Below, piece by piece: positions 41,020 through 52,110 of a DNA stretch of 52,406 nucleotides. The translations under genes and the position numbers were made by a program. The notes under the pieces were generated by a model. The model was not told the DNA's origin and searched no databases. It saw nothing but the letters and a program-made list of their open reading frames with translations. Each line of letters begins with the position of its first letter. Within the stretch, counting starts at the first letter, position 1. The DNA is taken from NCBI RefSeq assembly GCF_016863475.1, contig NZ_BOOY01000044.1, positions 1 through 52,406 on the forward strand. Reading direction: 5' to 3'. Source of the stretch: Spirilliplanes yamanashiensis (GTDB lineage: Bacteria; Actinomycetota; Actinomycetes; Mycobacteriales; Micromonosporaceae).

Positions 41020-41667
41020 CTACTTGCTGGTGAGGAGCGCTTGCATCTCGGTGATCTCGGCCGCCTGATCCTTCTCGATGGTCGCGGCGAGGGCCTTGGC
41101 GTCGGCGTTCACTCCCTGCTGCTGCTCGGTCTTGGCCATCTCAATGGCACCCTTGTGGTGCTCGATCATCATCTCGAGGAACATCCGGTCGAACTCCGCG
41201 CCGCCGGCGGCGGCGAACTTCGCCATCTCCTCGGCCGTCATCATCCCCGGCATGGCGCCGCCGTCGTGACCACCGCCGTGGGTCTCCCCCGGCGGCATCG
41301 ACGCGGCTGCGGCGCCCCAGTTCGCCAGCCACGCCGTCATCTGCTCGATCTCGGGCCCCTGGGCCTGCTTGATCTCCGCGGCGAGGGCCTTGATCTCGGG
41401 CCTGGATGCCTTGGTCTCGGCGGTGGTCGCCATCTCCAGGGCCTGCTGGTGGTGCGGGATCATGGACTGGGCGAAGGTGATGTCCGCCTGGCTGTGCTGA
41501 ACGCCCGGCTGGGCGGACGCGCCGGCCGAGGGGGCGCCACCGGTGTTGTGGCCGCCGGTGGAGCTGCTGTGGTCGCCGCCGCCGCACCCGGTCGCGACGG
41601 CCAGGACTGCGACGGCGGTGACGGTGACGCCGGTCAGGCGGCGGCCGGACAGTGATCGCTTGCTCAT
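41020..41667 (-). CDS. DUF305 copper-associated lipoprotein
   Basis: A 215-residue exported lipoprotein. The signal segment TVTAVAVLAVATGC ends in a lipobox cysteine. Two ferritin-like DUF305 halves follow, each with the family motif: MIPHHQQALEMA in the first and MIEHHKGAIEMAKTE in the second. A Met/His-rich segment between them (HGGGHDGGAMPGMM) looks like a copper site. DUF305 proteins are regularly found with copper export genes, and an extracytoplasmic copper-binding role is likely. It is followed by a strong hairpin. Confidence 0.92.
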   Translation of the reverse strand: MSKRSLSGRRLTGVTVTAVAVLAVATGCGGGDHSSSTGGHNTGGAPSAGASAQPGVQHSQADITFAQSMIPHHQQALEMATTAETKASRPEIKALAAEIKQAQGPEIEQMTAWLANWGAAAASMPPGETHGGGHDGGAMPGMMTAEEMAKFAAAGGAEFDRMFLEMMIEHHKGAIEMAKTEQQQGVNADAKALAATIEKDQAAEITEMQALLTSK

Positions 41668-41761
41668 GGTGAAAGGACTCCTCAGTTCATCAGCGGTGAT
41701 GGACGCGCGCATGCCCGCACCGCGGGGCGCGCGGTGGGTGAGTGCGGGGTGAGGAGTCGGC

Positions 41762-42196
41762 CTAGATGCGCCAGACCGCGAGTGCGGCCCGGCCTGGCGG
41801 GCCGCAGCCGCTGCCGCCGCGGGCGTCCCGGTCGGCCGTCGCCGGGCTGTTCGCCGACGCCGCCGCCGGGATCGGCGGAAGCGCGACGAGCGGAGGCGGG
41901 GGCACCGCCGCGGCGGTGCCGGGCTTGGCCTGGCAGACCTGCCCGGGATGGCCGTGCGTGTCATCGGGGCAATCACCGGGGTGGTCACAGACCGGCTCGG
42001 TGGCCTGGTGCTGCGAGGCGGCGACGGCCACGTCAGCCGCGGCCGCGTGGTGAGCCGACGAGCCCACGGCTCCGGCGAACTGGTGCATGGTGACCAGCCC
42101 GACCAGGGTGGCCGAGAGCAGGAGCATCCGGGACCACCACGCCGGCCCGCGACCGCGGAAGCGGGCGGAAGGTTCGGAGCCGACGTGGGTCATCAT
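41762..42196 (-). CDS. DUF6153-like small exported protein
   Basis: A protein of about 143-144 residues with an N-terminal membrane helix (SRMLLLSATLVGLVTMHQFAG) and a His/Cys-containing outer segment (EPVCDHPGDCPDDTHGHPGQ, then VCQAKPG) followed by a Pro/Ala-rich tail. This resembles the DUF6153 proteins found next to DUF305 genes in actinomycetes. Two adjacent ATGs (42196, 42193) follow a TAGACT -10-like hexamer by only four or seven bases, and there is no good ribosome site, so translation may be leaderless. A metal-related role is inferred from histidines, cysteines and context. Confidence 0.7.
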   Translation of the reverse strand: MMTHVGSEPSARFRGRGPAWWSRMLLLSATLVGLVTMHQFAGAVGSSAHHAAAADVAVAASQHQATEPVCDHPGDCPDDTHGHPGQVCQAKPGTAAAVPPPPLVALPPIPAAASANSPATADRDARGGSGCGPPGRAALAVWRI

Positions 42197-42220
42197 CCGC
42201 AGTCTAGCCACGGGTCGCGC

Positions 42221-42400
42221 TCAGCCGAGGGACGCGAGCAGCTGCCCGCACGCCTCCCCGCAGACGCGGCGGTGCTCGGGCACTGTCGCGGCTCTCCGCC
42301 CCCGTCGTCGCCGGCACTGCAAACGGTCGGGCAGTCGCGTCGCAGCGCGCTGGCCTCTGTCGCCTGACCGACGAGTTCTGCGAACACTGCGGGACCACTG
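42221..42400 (-). pseudogene. Remnant of a DUF326 / copper storage (Csp)-like gene
   Basis: Read leftward, ELVGQATEASALRRDCPTVC appears in one frame. In another frame, EHRRVCGEACGQLLASLG ends with a stop at 42221-42223. In intact actinobacterial DUF326 four-helix-bundle copper-binding proteins, equivalent cysteine-rich pieces begin helix 3 and end helix 4, about 50 residues apart. Here they are about 25 codons apart and out of frame, with no start. I read this as a deleted, dead copper storage gene. It occupies the gap between the DUF6153 and copZ genes. Confidence 0.5.
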
Positions 42401-42485
42401 CCTCGGTGGCTGGTCGACCTGACCCCGCGTCGCAGACCACGAGGAGTGACTCCCGCCCCGTGCCGCCCGTCACGGCGACCCGCTC

Positions 42486-42514
42486 TTGATACCCCTGGGG
42501 GGTACGGGTAGAGT
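42486..42514 (+). promoter_or_regulatory. CsoR-type operator within the copZ promoter
   Basis: A good promoter, TTGATA (42486-42491), 17-bp spacer, TAGAGT (42509-42514). The spacer is filled by the operator TACCCCTGGGGGGTA (42490-42504). It drives copZ, the membrane-anchored copper protein gene and copA. Confidence 0.8.
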
Positions 42515-42569
42515 AACGTCAGCGGCGCCTCTCGAGCGCCCGCACGACCGCATCGAAGGGATGATCGTC

Positions 42570-42776
42570 ATGGCGACGAAGACCTACACCGTGACTGGCA
42601 TGACCTGCTCGCACTGCGTCAACTCGGTCGGTTCCGAGGTCAAGCAGATCCCCGGCGTCACCGATGTCCAGGTCGACCTGGGCAGCGGCGCCGTCACCGT
42701 CACCAGTGACCAGCCCCTCGACGATGCGGCCGTCGCCGCCGCCGTCGACGAGGCCGGTTACGAACTCGCGAGGTAG
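42570..42776 (+). CDS. copZ: Copper chaperone, heavy-metal-associated domain
   Basis: A 68-residue single HMA domain. The metal motif is GMTCSHC and the C-terminal part is DDAAVAAAVDEAGYEL. It carries Cu(I) in the cytoplasm to the CopA ATPase or to CsoR. ATG 42570 is chosen because GAAGGG lies 9 bases upstream; the ATG at 42561 would abut it. It is the first gene of the copper operon, with the next gene 2 bp downstream. Confidence 0.93.
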   Translation: MATKTYTVTGMTCSHCVNSVGSEVKQIPGVTDVQVDLGSGAVTVTSDQPLDDAAVAAAVDEAGYELAR

Positions 42777-42778
42777 TC

Positions 42779-43744
42779 ATGCGCACCCCCATCCGCCTCG
42801 GCGCCTTCGCGCTCGGGCTGGCGGCCGTGTTCGCGGCCTCGGTGGGGCTCGGCCGGCTGGCCGGGCCGACCCGGGCCGCGCCGGCCACTGACAGCCACAG
42901 CGGCGCCGCCGCCCACGGCGCCGGCTCCACGCCATCCGGCGACCCCGGCGCCACCCACCTGCCTGGCGGCCTTCAGGTCATCCAGGACGGCTACCGCCTC
43001 ACCCCCGTGTCGGGCACCCTGGCAACCGGCGATCCGGAACCGTTCCGCTTCCAGATCCTCGGCCCGGACGGCGCCCCGGTCACCCGGTACACCACCACCC
43101 ACGACAAGGACATGCACCTCATCGTGGTGCGCCGCGACCTGTCCGGCTTCCAGCACGTGCACCCCGCCCTCGACGCCGACGGCACCTGGTCGATCCCGTT
43201 CGCCGTCGGCGCGCCCGGGCAGTACCGCGTCTTCGCCGACTTCCAGCCCGCCGGCCACGCCGACGGCCTCACCCTCGGCGTCGACGTGCCCGCACCCGGC
43301 GACTACCAGCCGCAGCCCCTGCCCGCCGCCGCACGCACCGTCACGGTCGACGGCTACACCGTCACCCTCGACGGCGACCTGACGCCGGGCAGCTCGTCCA
43401 CGCTCACCCTGTCGGTCAGCAAGGACGGGGCACCGGTCACGGACCTGCAGCCCTACCTCGGCGCCTACGGTCATCTCGTCGCGCTGCGCGACGGCGACCT
43501 GGCGTACCTGCACGTGCACCCCGACGGCACGCCGGGCGACGGGCAGACCGCCGCCGGTCCGCAGGTCACCTTCCACGCCGAGGTTCCCTCGGCCGGCACG
43601 TATCGGCTGTTCCTCGACTTCCAGCACGCCGGAACGGTGCGTACCGCGACCTTCACCGCGGTGGCGGGCACACCCGTTCCCGCCGCCGAGGCGCCCGCGC
43701 CGAGCCCGTCCGGGCACGGCGAGCCGGGCCACACCCACGGGTAA
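42779..43744 (+). CDS. Membrane-anchored copper-associated protein
   Basis: A 321-residue exported protein. The N-terminal helix ([19 protein letters not shown]) acts as signal or anchor. Two beta-sandwich domains follow, each with histidine/methionine clusters ([20 protein letters not shown] then [23 protein letters not shown]). Both read like one family repeat with an H-x-H pair. A histidine-containing tail ([10 protein letters not shown]) ends it. The type recurs in actinobacterial copper operons between copZ and copA; a periplasm-side copper-binding role is likely but unproven. The next gene begins 10 bp after its stop. Confidence 0.8.
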   Translation: MRTPIRLGAFALGLAAVFAASVGLGRLAGPTRAAPATDSHSGAAAHGAGSTPSGDPGATHLPGGLQVIQDGYRLTPVSGTLATGDPEPFRFQILGPDGAPVTRYTTTHDKDMHLIVVRRDLSGFQHVHPALDADGTWSIPFAVGAPGQYRVFADFQPAGHADGLTLGVDVPAPGDYQPQPLPAAARTVTVDGYTVTLDGDLTPGSSSTLTLSVSKDGAPVTDLQPYLGAYGHLVALRDGDLAYLHVHPDGTPGDGQTAAGPQVTFHAEVPSAGTYRLFLDFQHAGTVRTATFTAVAGTPVPAAEAPAPSPSGHGEPGHTHG

Positions 43745-43754
43745 GGAGAGCTCC

Positions 43755-46013
43755 ATGGCATCCGTCAAGCCGTTGCAGGCGGCACCGAACCTGATCGAGC
43801 TGTCGATCGGCGGCATGACGTGCGCCTCCTGCGCCGCGCGGATCGAGAAGAAGCTCAACCGCATGGACGGCGTCACCGCCACCGTCAACTACGCCACCGA
43901 GAAGGCCAGCGTCACCGTCGACGGCGACGTCACCGCCGACGACCTGATCGCCACCGTGGAGAAGACCGGCTACACCGCCGCCCTTCCCCCGCCACCGCAG
44001 CGCGCCGGCGACCCCGCCGAGCAGGCCCAACCCGCCGATGAGCTGCACAGCGTACGGACCCGGCTGTGGGTGTCGATCGCGCTGAGCGTCCCGGTGATCC
44101 TGCTGGCGATGGTGCCGGCCTGGCAGTTCACGTACTGGCAGTGGCTGTCGCTGACCCTCGCCGCGCCGGTCGTCGTCTACGGGGGGCTGCCGTTCCACAG
44201 GGCGGCGTGGACGAACCTGCGACACGGCGCCGCGACCATGGACACGCTGGTGTCGCTCGGCACGCTCGCGGCGTTCGGCTGGTCGCTGAGGGCGCTGTTC
44301 CTCGGCACCGCCGGCACGCCCGGCATGACGCACCCGTTCAGCCTCGACATCGGCCGCACCGACGGCGCCGCCAACATCTACCTCGAAGCAGCGGCCGGCG
44401 TCACCACGTTCATCCTGGCCGGCCGGTACTTCGAGGCCCGCTCCAAGCGCCGCGCCGGCGCCGCCCTGCGCGCCCTGCTCGAACTCGGCGCCAAGGACGT
44501 CACCGTGCTGCGCGACGGTACCGAGGTCCGAATCCCTGCCGACACGCTGGAGGTCGGTGACCGGTTCGTGGTGCGGCCGGGCGAGAAAGTCGCGACCGAC
44601 GGCGTCGTCGAGGACGGCTCCTCGGCCGTCGACGCCAGCATGCTCACCGGGGAGTCCGTGCCGGTCGAGGTTGGCGTCGGAGACGCCGTGGTAGGCGCCA
44701 CCGTCAACGCCGGCGGCCGGCTGATCGTGCGCGCCACCCGCGTCGGCTCCGACACCCAGCTGGCGCAGATGGCGAAGCTCGTCGAGCAGGCGCAGACCGG
44801 CAAGGCGCGGGTCCAGCGCCTGGCCGACCGCATCTCCGGCGTGTTCGTGCCCGTCGTCATCGCTCTGGCAGTGGGCACGCTCGGCTGGTGGGTCGGCAGC
44901 GGGGCGGGCTGGACGGCCGCGTTCACCGCCGCCGTCGCCGTCCTGATCATCGCCTGCCCGTGCGCCCTCGGCCTGGCCACCCCGACCGCGCTGCTCGTCG
45001 GCACCGGCCGCGGCGCCCAGCTCGGCATCCTCATCAAGGGGCCCGAGACCCTGGAATCGACCCGCACGGTCGACACCGTGGTGCTCGACAAGACCGGCAC
45101 CGTCACCACCGGCCGGATGACCCTGGTCGACGTCACGCCCGCCGACGGCGAGGACGGCGAGGAGCTGCTGCGGACGGCCGGCGCGGTCGAGGCCGCCTCG
45201 GAGCACCCGATCGCGCAGGCCATCGCCCGCGCCGCGGCGGACCGCCACGGTTCACTGCCGGCGGTGGACGGCTTCGCCAACGCCGAAGGGCTCGGCGTAC
45301 GCGGGACCGTCGCGGACCGCACGGTCGTCGTCGGCCGGCTTCCGCTGCTGCGCCAGGACGGGCTGACGATCCCGGCCGCCGTCGAACGGGCTCAGCAGGC
45401 CGCGGAGGCCGCCGGGCGGACCGCCGTGGTGGTCGGCTGGGACGGCCGGGCCCGCGGGGTGCTGGCCGTCGCCGACGTCGTCAAGCCGACCAGCCGGCAG
45501 GCCATCGCCGGCCTGCGCCGGCTCGGGCTCACCCCGGTGTTGCTCACCGGCGACAACGAGACCGTGGCCCGCGCGGTCGCCGCCGAGGTGGGCATCGACG
45601 AGGTCATCGCGGAGGTGCTGCCCGCCGACAAGGTGGACGCCGTCAAGCGGTTGCAGGCCGACGGCAAGGTCGTCGCCATGGTGGGCGACGGCGTCAACGA
45701 CGCGGCCGCCCTCGCCCAGGCCGACCTCGGCCTTGCCATGGGCACCGGCACCGACGTGGCGATTGAAGCGTCCGACCTGACCCTGGTCCGCGGCGACCTC
45801 ATGGCCGCCGTCGACGCGATCCGGCTGTCCCGACGCACGCTGCGGATCATCAAGAGCAACCTGTTCTGGGCGTTCGCGTACAACGTGGCCGCGCTGCCGC
45901 TCGCCGCGGCCGGGATGCTCAACCCCATGATTGCGGGCGCCGCGATGGCGTTCTCGTCGGTGTTCGTCGTCGCGAACAGCCTACGGCTGCGCCGCTTCAC
46001 CACCGTGCAGTGA
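43755..46013 (+). CDS. copA: Copper-exporting P1B-1 ATPase
   Basis: A 752-residue Cu(I) export ATPase. Residues about 15-75 are an HMA domain with GMTCASC (Cys23, Cys26). The membrane motif is CPC (Cys401-Pro-Cys403), then DKTGTVTTG with Asp445, SEHPIAQAI for the HP motif, and [17 protein letters not shown]-terminal [18 protein letters not shown] is typical of CopA. ATG follows AAGGAGAG. Third gene of the copper operon; the stop is followed by a 13-bp stem terminator shared with csoR. Confidence 0.97.
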   Translation: MASVKPLQAAPNLIELSIGGMTCASCAARIEKKLNRMDGVTATVNYATEKASVTVDGDVTADDLIATVEKTGYTAALPPPPQRAGDPAEQAQPADELHSVRTRLWVSIALSVPVILLAMVPAWQFTYWQWLSLTLAAPVVVYGGLPFHRAAWTNLRHGAATMDTLVSLGTLAAFGWSLRALFLGTAGTPGMTHPFSLDIGRTDGAANIYLEAAAGVTTFILAGRYFEARSKRRAGAALRALLELGAKDVTVLRDGTEVRIPADTLEVGDRFVVRPGEKVATDGVVEDGSSAVDASMLTGESVPVEVGVGDAVVGATVNAGGRLIVRATRVGSDTQLAQMAKLVEQAQTGKARVQRLADRISGVFVPVVIALAVGTLGWWVGSGAGWTAAFTAAVAVLIIACPCALGLATPTALLVGTGRGAQLGILIKGPETLESTRTVDTVVLDKTGTVTTGRMTLVDVTPADGEDGEELLRTAGAVEAASEHPIAQAIARAAADRHGSLPAVDGFANAEGLGVRGTVADRTVVVGRLPLLRQDGLTIPAAVERAQQAAEAAGRTAVVVGWDGRARGVLAVADVVKPTSRQAIAGLRRLGLTPVLLTGDNETVARAVAAEVGIDEVIAEVLPADKVDAVKRLQADGKVVAMVGDGVNDAAALAQADLGLAMGTGTDVAIEASDLTLVRGDLMAAVDAIRLSRRTLRIIKSNLFWAFAYNVAALPLAAAGMLNPMIAGAAMAFSSVFVVANSLRLRRFTTVQ

Positions 46014-46020
46014 CGGACCT

Positions 46021-46052
46021 GCGCCGCCGCCCCGCCCTGGGGGCGGCGGCGC
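46021..46052. terminator. Bidirectional terminator between copA and csoR
   Basis: GCGCCGCCGCCCC (46021-46033) pairs perfectly with GGGGCGGCGGCGC (46040-46052) around a 6-base loop. It lies 7 bp after copA and 8 bp from the csoR stop, so it can serve both convergent genes. Confidence 0.75.
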
Positions 46053-46060
46053 GCCGGTTG

Positions 46061-46360
46061 TCAGGAGCGCACGAGACGCGCGATGGCCGTCGTCGCTTCC
46101 TTGATCTTCGCGTCCGGGTTGCCCTCGGCCGCCGCCTGCACCACGCAGTGCCGCAGGTGATCCTCCAGCAGCCCGACGGCCACGGCCTGCAGCGCCTTCG
46201 TCGCCGCCGAGATCTGCGTCAGGACGTCGATGCAGTACGTGTCCTCGTCCACCATCCGCTGCAGCCCGCGGATCTGGCCCTCGATGCGCTTCAGCCGCGC
46301 CAGCAGGGCCTGCTTCTCCGCGGAGTACCCGTGTGGACCCGCAGACGCCTCGTCACCCAT
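46061..46360 (-). CDS. csoR: Copper-sensing repressor CsoR
   Basis: A 99-residue helical repressor. The Cu(I) ligands of the family are present: Cys43 in DTYCIDVL, His68 and Cys72 in EDHLRHCV. The N-terminal KQALLARLKRIEGQIRGLQR matches the family's first helices. CsoR tetramers bind operator DNA without copper and release it on Cu(I) binding. Operators fitting it stand before the CopB gene, before copZ, and possibly before csoR itself. The ATG at 46360 follows CGGAGG. Confidence 0.95.
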   Translation of the reverse strand: MGDEASAGPHGYSAEKQALLARLKRIEGQIRGLQRMVDEDTYCIDVLTQISAATKALQAVAVGLLEDHLRHCVVQAAAEGNPDAKIKEATTAIARLVRS

Positions 46361-46371
46361 GCCTCCGATGG

Positions 46372-46387
46372 TACCCCATACCGGTAT
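46372..46387 (-). promoter_or_regulatory. Possible CsoR autoregulatory operator
   Basis: Read leftward, ATACCGGTATGGGGTA combines TACC and GGGGTA arms like the other operators but imperfectly. It includes a 10-bp palindrome, ATACCGGTAT (46378-46387). It lies 11 bp before the csoR start. Confidence 0.45.
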
Positions 46388-46527
46388 CGGCTCAGTGCCG
46401 CCGAGGTCATCCGAGCTGTCCCCGCTCGGCGTACGATCAGGTCGAGGAGGCGCAGTCGCGAGCAACCGTTGGCCGCCGGGAGATCCGTCGACGGCGATCG
46501 CGCACGAGGTGACGCTCGCGAACGAAG

Positions 46528-47151
46528 GTGAAGCTACGGACGCGAACCCGCGCGGCAGCGGCTGCGGTGCTGACCCTGCTGGGCGCTGGATGCACCGGAC
46601 AGGACGACGCTGCCCACAAGTCGGGCAGCGGAGGACGGGCGGCCAGCGCTCCGGCCGCCCCGTCGGCAGAAGTCGACCGGTACGCGTCGGTGCGCCGACC
46701 ATGGGCGGTCGCACCACTGGCCGCCCGCGAACGCTGCCCGGTGACCCGCCACCGCGCACAACCAGATCCACGGCTCGCCGGCCTGTGGGGTGACGGACCC
46801 GCCCGGCCGGCCGGCCTCGGCCCGGGCGCGGTCCTCGAGTACATGGCCGCAGCCGCCTGGAAGGACGCGACCTGGGGCGGGGCGAAGGTCCTCTGGGCCG
46901 TCGACCCGGCGGTGACCGGGCTGGTGCTGATCCGCGGCAAGCGCCTCGACGCACCGGGCCAGGTGGCCTTCGAGGATCCGCCGACACCGGAGTTGGGCAT
47001 CGACGTGGACCGGTATCAGGGGTTGTCCGGCGGCTGGAAGGACTACCCCAGCTACACGCGGCTCCGGGCACCCGGGTGCTACCTGTACCAGGTGGACACC
47101 GCGCAGGGCACGTCGACCGTCGTCTTCACCGCCCGCGGTCCGCAGATCTGA
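46528..47151 (+). CDS. Hypothetical lipoprotein
   Basis: A 207-residue exported lipoprotein with signal segment RTRAAAAAVLTLLGAGC ending in a lipobox cysteine. The mature part has RERCPVTRHRAQPDPRL, WGDGPARPAGL, VTGLVLIRGKRLDAPG, and a C-terminal APGCYLYQVDTAQGTSTV with a second cysteine. This arrangement occurs in bacterial extracellular proteins of unknown role (CPVT... start, GC-strand near the end). The start is a GTG with only a weak ribosome site. It is divergent from csoR, with no evident copper motif. Confidence 0.7.
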   Translation: MKLRTRTRAAAAAVLTLLGAGCTGQDDAAHKSGSGGRAASAPAAPSAEVDRYASVRRPWAVAPLAARERCPVTRHRAQPDPRLAGLWGDGPARPAGLGPGAVLEYMAAAAWKDATWGGAKVLWAVDPAVTGLVLIRGKRLDAPGQVAFEDPPTPELGIDVDRYQGLSGGWKDYPSYTRLRAPGCYLYQVDTAQGTSTVVFTARGPQI

Positions 47152-47305
47152 CCTGCGTCGAGCCGAACATCGAACGCCCTGCTCGCCCGCGGTACCGACC
47201 GCGACGCCGCGCGGCGTGCGACTTCCATGCGCGAGGGCGTCCTCGCTGTCGCAGCGCCGGTCCCGACGGCGGCCTCTCCCCCACAGGCCTCGTGAGTCCA
47301 CCGCA

Positions 47306-47445
47306 TCAGTGCTGCGGCAGGGCGCGGCCGCGGCTGCGGAGCTCGGCGATGACGCCGGGCCGCTCCGGCCGCCACCCGCCGAGTCCGGGCCGGCCGGGCG
47401 CACCGACCTTGCGCACCACCGCCAGGGCCGAAGGTGGCACCCGCG
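47306..47445 (-). pseudogene. Possible phosphoribosyltransferase C-terminal remnant
   Basis: Read leftward, VPPSALAVVRKVGAPGRPGL resembles the segment VVRKLGVPGQPEL found in the PRTase-like proteins that accompany DosR regulons. It is followed by GVIAELRSRGRALPQH and a stop. There is no start and the catalytic PRPP loop is absent. A short decayed tail is the best reading; the match is brief and uncertain. The rest of 47152-47472 shows nothing I can support. Confidence 0.3.
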
Positions 47446-47472
47446 GGCGCCGTCCCGGACGACGGGCCGGCG

Positions 47473-48159
47473 TCAGGCGGTGCCGAACCGGGTGCCACGA
47501 CGCAGCGGATCCGTGTCGGAGAACTCGTACCCGACACGGTCGACGACGTCCGTCACGCCCGCGACCGTCGCCGCGAGCTGCACCACCGCCTCGGCGGTCG
47601 TGCGCCGCTCGACCCGCCCGTCCAGGGTGACGACACCGTCGGTGACCGTCACGTCGAGTGCGCCCGGTTCGGGCACGACGTGCCGCACCAGCTCCGCCAC
47701 GTCCGCGCGGATGTCGGCATCGCCCCGCAGGTGGATCTTCAGCAGGTCGCTGCGGGAGACGATTCCCGCGAGCCGGCCGGTGTCGTCCAGCACGGGGAGC
47801 CGCTTGACCCTCCGCCGGTCGAGCAGCCGTGCCGCCGCGGAGATCGGCGTCCCGGTCGTGACGGTCACCGCGGGGCGGGTCATCAGCTCGCCGGCCGTGC
47901 GAGCGGCCGCCCGGGTCCGCCCGGCGCGCCGGTGCCGGCTCTCGAACAGCCGGGGGCGCTCCCCGCGGCCCGCCAGCTCCACCCGGTGCAGCAGGTCCGC
48001 CTCGGAGACGACGCCGACGACCCGGCCGGCCGCGTCCACGACCGGGGCCGCGCTGATGCCCCCGCCGGTCAGCACGTCGACCACCTCGCGGTACCGCATG
48101 TCCGAGGGGACGGTGCACACGTCCCCGGTCATGACGTCGGCCACGGTCCACTCCTTCAT
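47473..48159 (-). CDS. Two-CBS plus BON domain protein
   Basis: A 228-residue protein. The CBS pair spans residues about 5-60 (VADVMTGDVCTV, AAPVVDAAGRVVGVVSEADL) and 90-150 (AGELMTRPAVTV, RLPVLDDTGRLAGIVSRSDL). The BON domain is about 155-215 (LDVTVTDGVVTLDGRVERRT). It parallels the protein at 8799 but has a longer linker rich in arginine. It likely senses adenine nucleotides. The ATG follows GAGGAGG (after TCC on the other strand). It is divergent from the acetyl-CoA synthetase gene. Confidence 0.9.
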   Translation of the reverse strand: MKEWTVADVMTGDVCTVPSDMRYREVVDVLTGGGISAAPVVDAAGRVVGVVSEADLLHRVELAGRGERPRLFESRHRRAGRTRAAARTAGELMTRPAVTVTTGTPISAAARLLDRRRVKRLPVLDDTGRLAGIVSRSDLLKIHLRGDADIRADVAELVRHVVPEPGALDVTVTDGVVTLDGRVERRTTAEAVVQLAATVAGVTDVVDRVGYEFSDTDPLRRGTRFGTA

Positions 48160-48240
48160 GACGGACCTCCTCTGGCGTGTCCTTCGTCAACCGTGCGCCG
48201 GGACGCCGGCGGCTCGCACCGGCCACCCGTCACGACGTGC

Positions 48241-48288
48241 GGGACCTCCGGTCCCCGGCCGGCGCCGCCGGAACGGGCCGTTGGGCCC
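48241..48288. promoter_or_regulatory. DosR-like boxes in divergent promoter
   Basis: A perfect box, GGGCCGTTGGGCCC (48275-48288, followed by TG), ends 65 bp before the acetyl-CoA synthetase start. A perfect 15-bp palindrome with one extra spacer base, GGGACCTCCGGTCCC (48241-48255), lies 81 bp from the CBS-BON start on the other strand. Confidence 0.6.
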
Positions 48289-48353
48289 TGGGCAGGGAGC
48301 TGCCCGATGCGTTCCGATGGGGATGACCCGTCCGCCGACGACTGGAGACGGCG

Positions 48354-50128
<1,775 letters not shown>

Positions 50129-50132
<4 letters not shown>

Positions 50133-51133
50133 CCCGGACCCCCACCGTCGCGGCCCGCACCGCCGGGCCCGGACAGCGACTGACCCTGCTGCGCCGCATG
50201 CTGCTCATCCGGCGGTTCGAGGAGCGCTGCGTCGAGCTGTACAGCGCGGCGCGCATCCGCGGCTTCATGCATCTCTACATCGGCGAGGAGGCTGTCGCCA
50301 CGGGGGTGATGGCGGCGCTGACGCCCGACGACGCCGTCGTGTCCACGTACCGGGAGCACGGGCACGCGCTGGCGCGCGGCGTGTCGGCCGACGCGGTGAT
50401 GGCCGAGATGTTCGGCCGCGTCGACGGTTGCAGCCGCGGTCGCGGGGGTTCCATGCACCTGTTCGACGCCGGCGCCCGGTTCTACGGCGGCAACGCGATC
50501 GTGGGCGGCGGACTGCCGATCGCCGTCGGGCTGGCGCTGGCGGACGCACTGACCGGCCGCCACGCCGTGACCGCGTGCTTCTTCGGCGACGGCGCGGTCG
50601 CCGAGGGCGAGTTCCACGAGTGCCTGAACCTGGCCGCGCTGTGGCGGCTGCCGGTCCTGTTCTGCTGTGAGAACAACCAGTACGCCATGGGCACCGCGCT
50701 CGACCGGGCGCAGGCCGTCACCGACCTCGCCCACCGCGCCGGCTCGTACGGCATGACCGCCCGGGCGGTCGACGGCATGGACGTCGAGGCCGTCGTGCAG
50801 GCGGCGCGCCAGGCGGTGCGGGCCGTCCGCGGCGGCCACGGCCCCCGCTTCCTGGAGCTGCAGACCTACCGCTTCCGCGCTCACTCGATGTACGACTCGG
50901 ACCGCTACCGGGACAAGGCCGAGATCGCCCGCTGGAAGCTCCGTGACCCGATCGAGCTGCTCTGCGCCCGGATGCGTGGCGACGGCCAGCTCGAGGCGGC
51001 CGACCTCGCCGGACTCGACGCGGCCGTCACGGCCGACGTGGACGCCGCCGTCGCCTTCGCCGAACGGTCGCCGGCCGAGCCGGTCACCGACCTGACCCGG
51101 TTCGTCCACAGCGAGCGGCGGGGAACGCGATGA
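50129..51133 (+). CDS. pdhA: Pyruvate dehydrogenase E1 component, alpha subunit
   Basis: A 334-residue thiamine diphosphate enzyme subunit. The ThDP motif runs from [20 protein letters not shown] to NNQYAMGT, and [20 protein letters not shown] is typical of PdhA and acetoin dehydrogenase alpha. The phosphorylation-loop-like region [15 protein letters not shown] is characteristic of the E1 alpha family. It decarboxylates a 2-oxo acid with PdhB. Pyruvate is the likely substrate given pflB, ppdK and acsA nearby; acetoin is the main alternative. Overlaps both neighbours by ATGA. Confidence 0.92.
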
Positions 51134-52110
51134 CCACCATGACGTACCGCGAGGCGATGCGCGAGGCGATCCGGCAGGCGATGCGCGCGGACGACCGTGT
51201 CTTCCTGATGGGCGAGGACGTGGGCCGCTACGGCGGGTGCTTCGGCGTCAGCCTCGGCCTGCTGGAGGAGTTCGGCCCCGACCGCATCCGGGACACCCCG
51301 CTGTCGGAGTCGGCGTTCGTCGGTGCGGGCATCGGCGCCGCCCTCGGCGGCCTGCGGCCCATCGTCGAGATCATGACCGTCAACTTCAGCCTGCTCGCCC
51401 TCGACCAGATCCTCAACAACGCGGCGACGCTGCGGCACATGTCCGGCGGCCAGTTCGGGGTGCCGCTGGTGATCCGCATGACCACCGGCGGCGGCCGGCA
51501 GCTCGCCGCGCAGCACTCGCACAGCCTGGAGGTCTGGTACGCGCACATCCCCGGCCTGCGGGTCGTGGCGCCGGCCACCGTGGCGGACGCCCGGGGGATG
51601 CTCGCCACCGCCCTGGCCGACCCCGACCCGGTGATCGTCTTCGAGCACGGCGGGCTGTACAACGTCTCCGGTGAGGTGCCGGACCCCTCCCCCGCCGACC
51701 TCGACCGGGCGGCGGTCCGGCGGCCGGGCCGCGACGTCACCCTCATCGGCTACGGCGGCACCGTCCCCACCGCCCTCGCCGCGGCCGACCTGCTCGCCGC
51801 CGACGGCGTGGACGCGGAGGTCATCGACCTGCGCACCCTGCGCCCGCTCGACGACGCCACGCTCGTCGCCTCGGTGAGCCGCACCCACCACGCCGTCGTC
51901 GTGGACGAGGGCTGGCGCACCGGCAGCCTCGCCGGGGAGATCTCGGCCCGCATCACGGAGCAGGCGTTCTACGAGCTGGACGCACCGGTGGGCCGGGTCT
52001 GCTCCGCAGAGGTGCCGATGCCCTACGCCGCGCAGCTGGAACAGGCGGCGCTGCCGCAGCCGGCCGCCGTGCGCGCCGCGGCCCGGCAGCTGGTGGGCGT
52101 CGATGGTTGA
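51130..52110 (+). CDS. pdhB: Pyruvate dehydrogenase E1 component, beta subunit
   Basis: A 326-residue partner of pdhA. Family signatures are [54 protein letters not shown], and the C-terminal transketolase-like domain ([32 protein letters not shown]). It supplies the second half of the ThDP site and the E2 contact surface. It starts inside the pdhA stop (ATGA), and its stop overlaps the E2 start region by 8 bases. Confidence 0.93.
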   Translation: MTTMTYREAMREAIRQAMRADDRVFLMGEDVGRYGGCFGVSLGLLEEFGPDRIRDTPLSESAFVGAGIGAALGGLRPIVEIMTVNFSLLALDQILNNAATLRHMSGGQFGVPLVIRMTTGGGRQLAAQHSHSLEVWYAHIPGLRVVAPATVADARGMLATALADPDPVIVFEHGGLYNVSGEVPDPSPADLDRAAVRRPGRDVTLIGYGGTVPTALAAADLLAADGVDAEVIDLRTLRPLDDATLVASVSRTHHAVVVDEGWRTGSLAGEISARITEQAFYELDAPVGRVCSAEVPMPYAAQLEQAALPQPAAVRAAARQLVGVDG

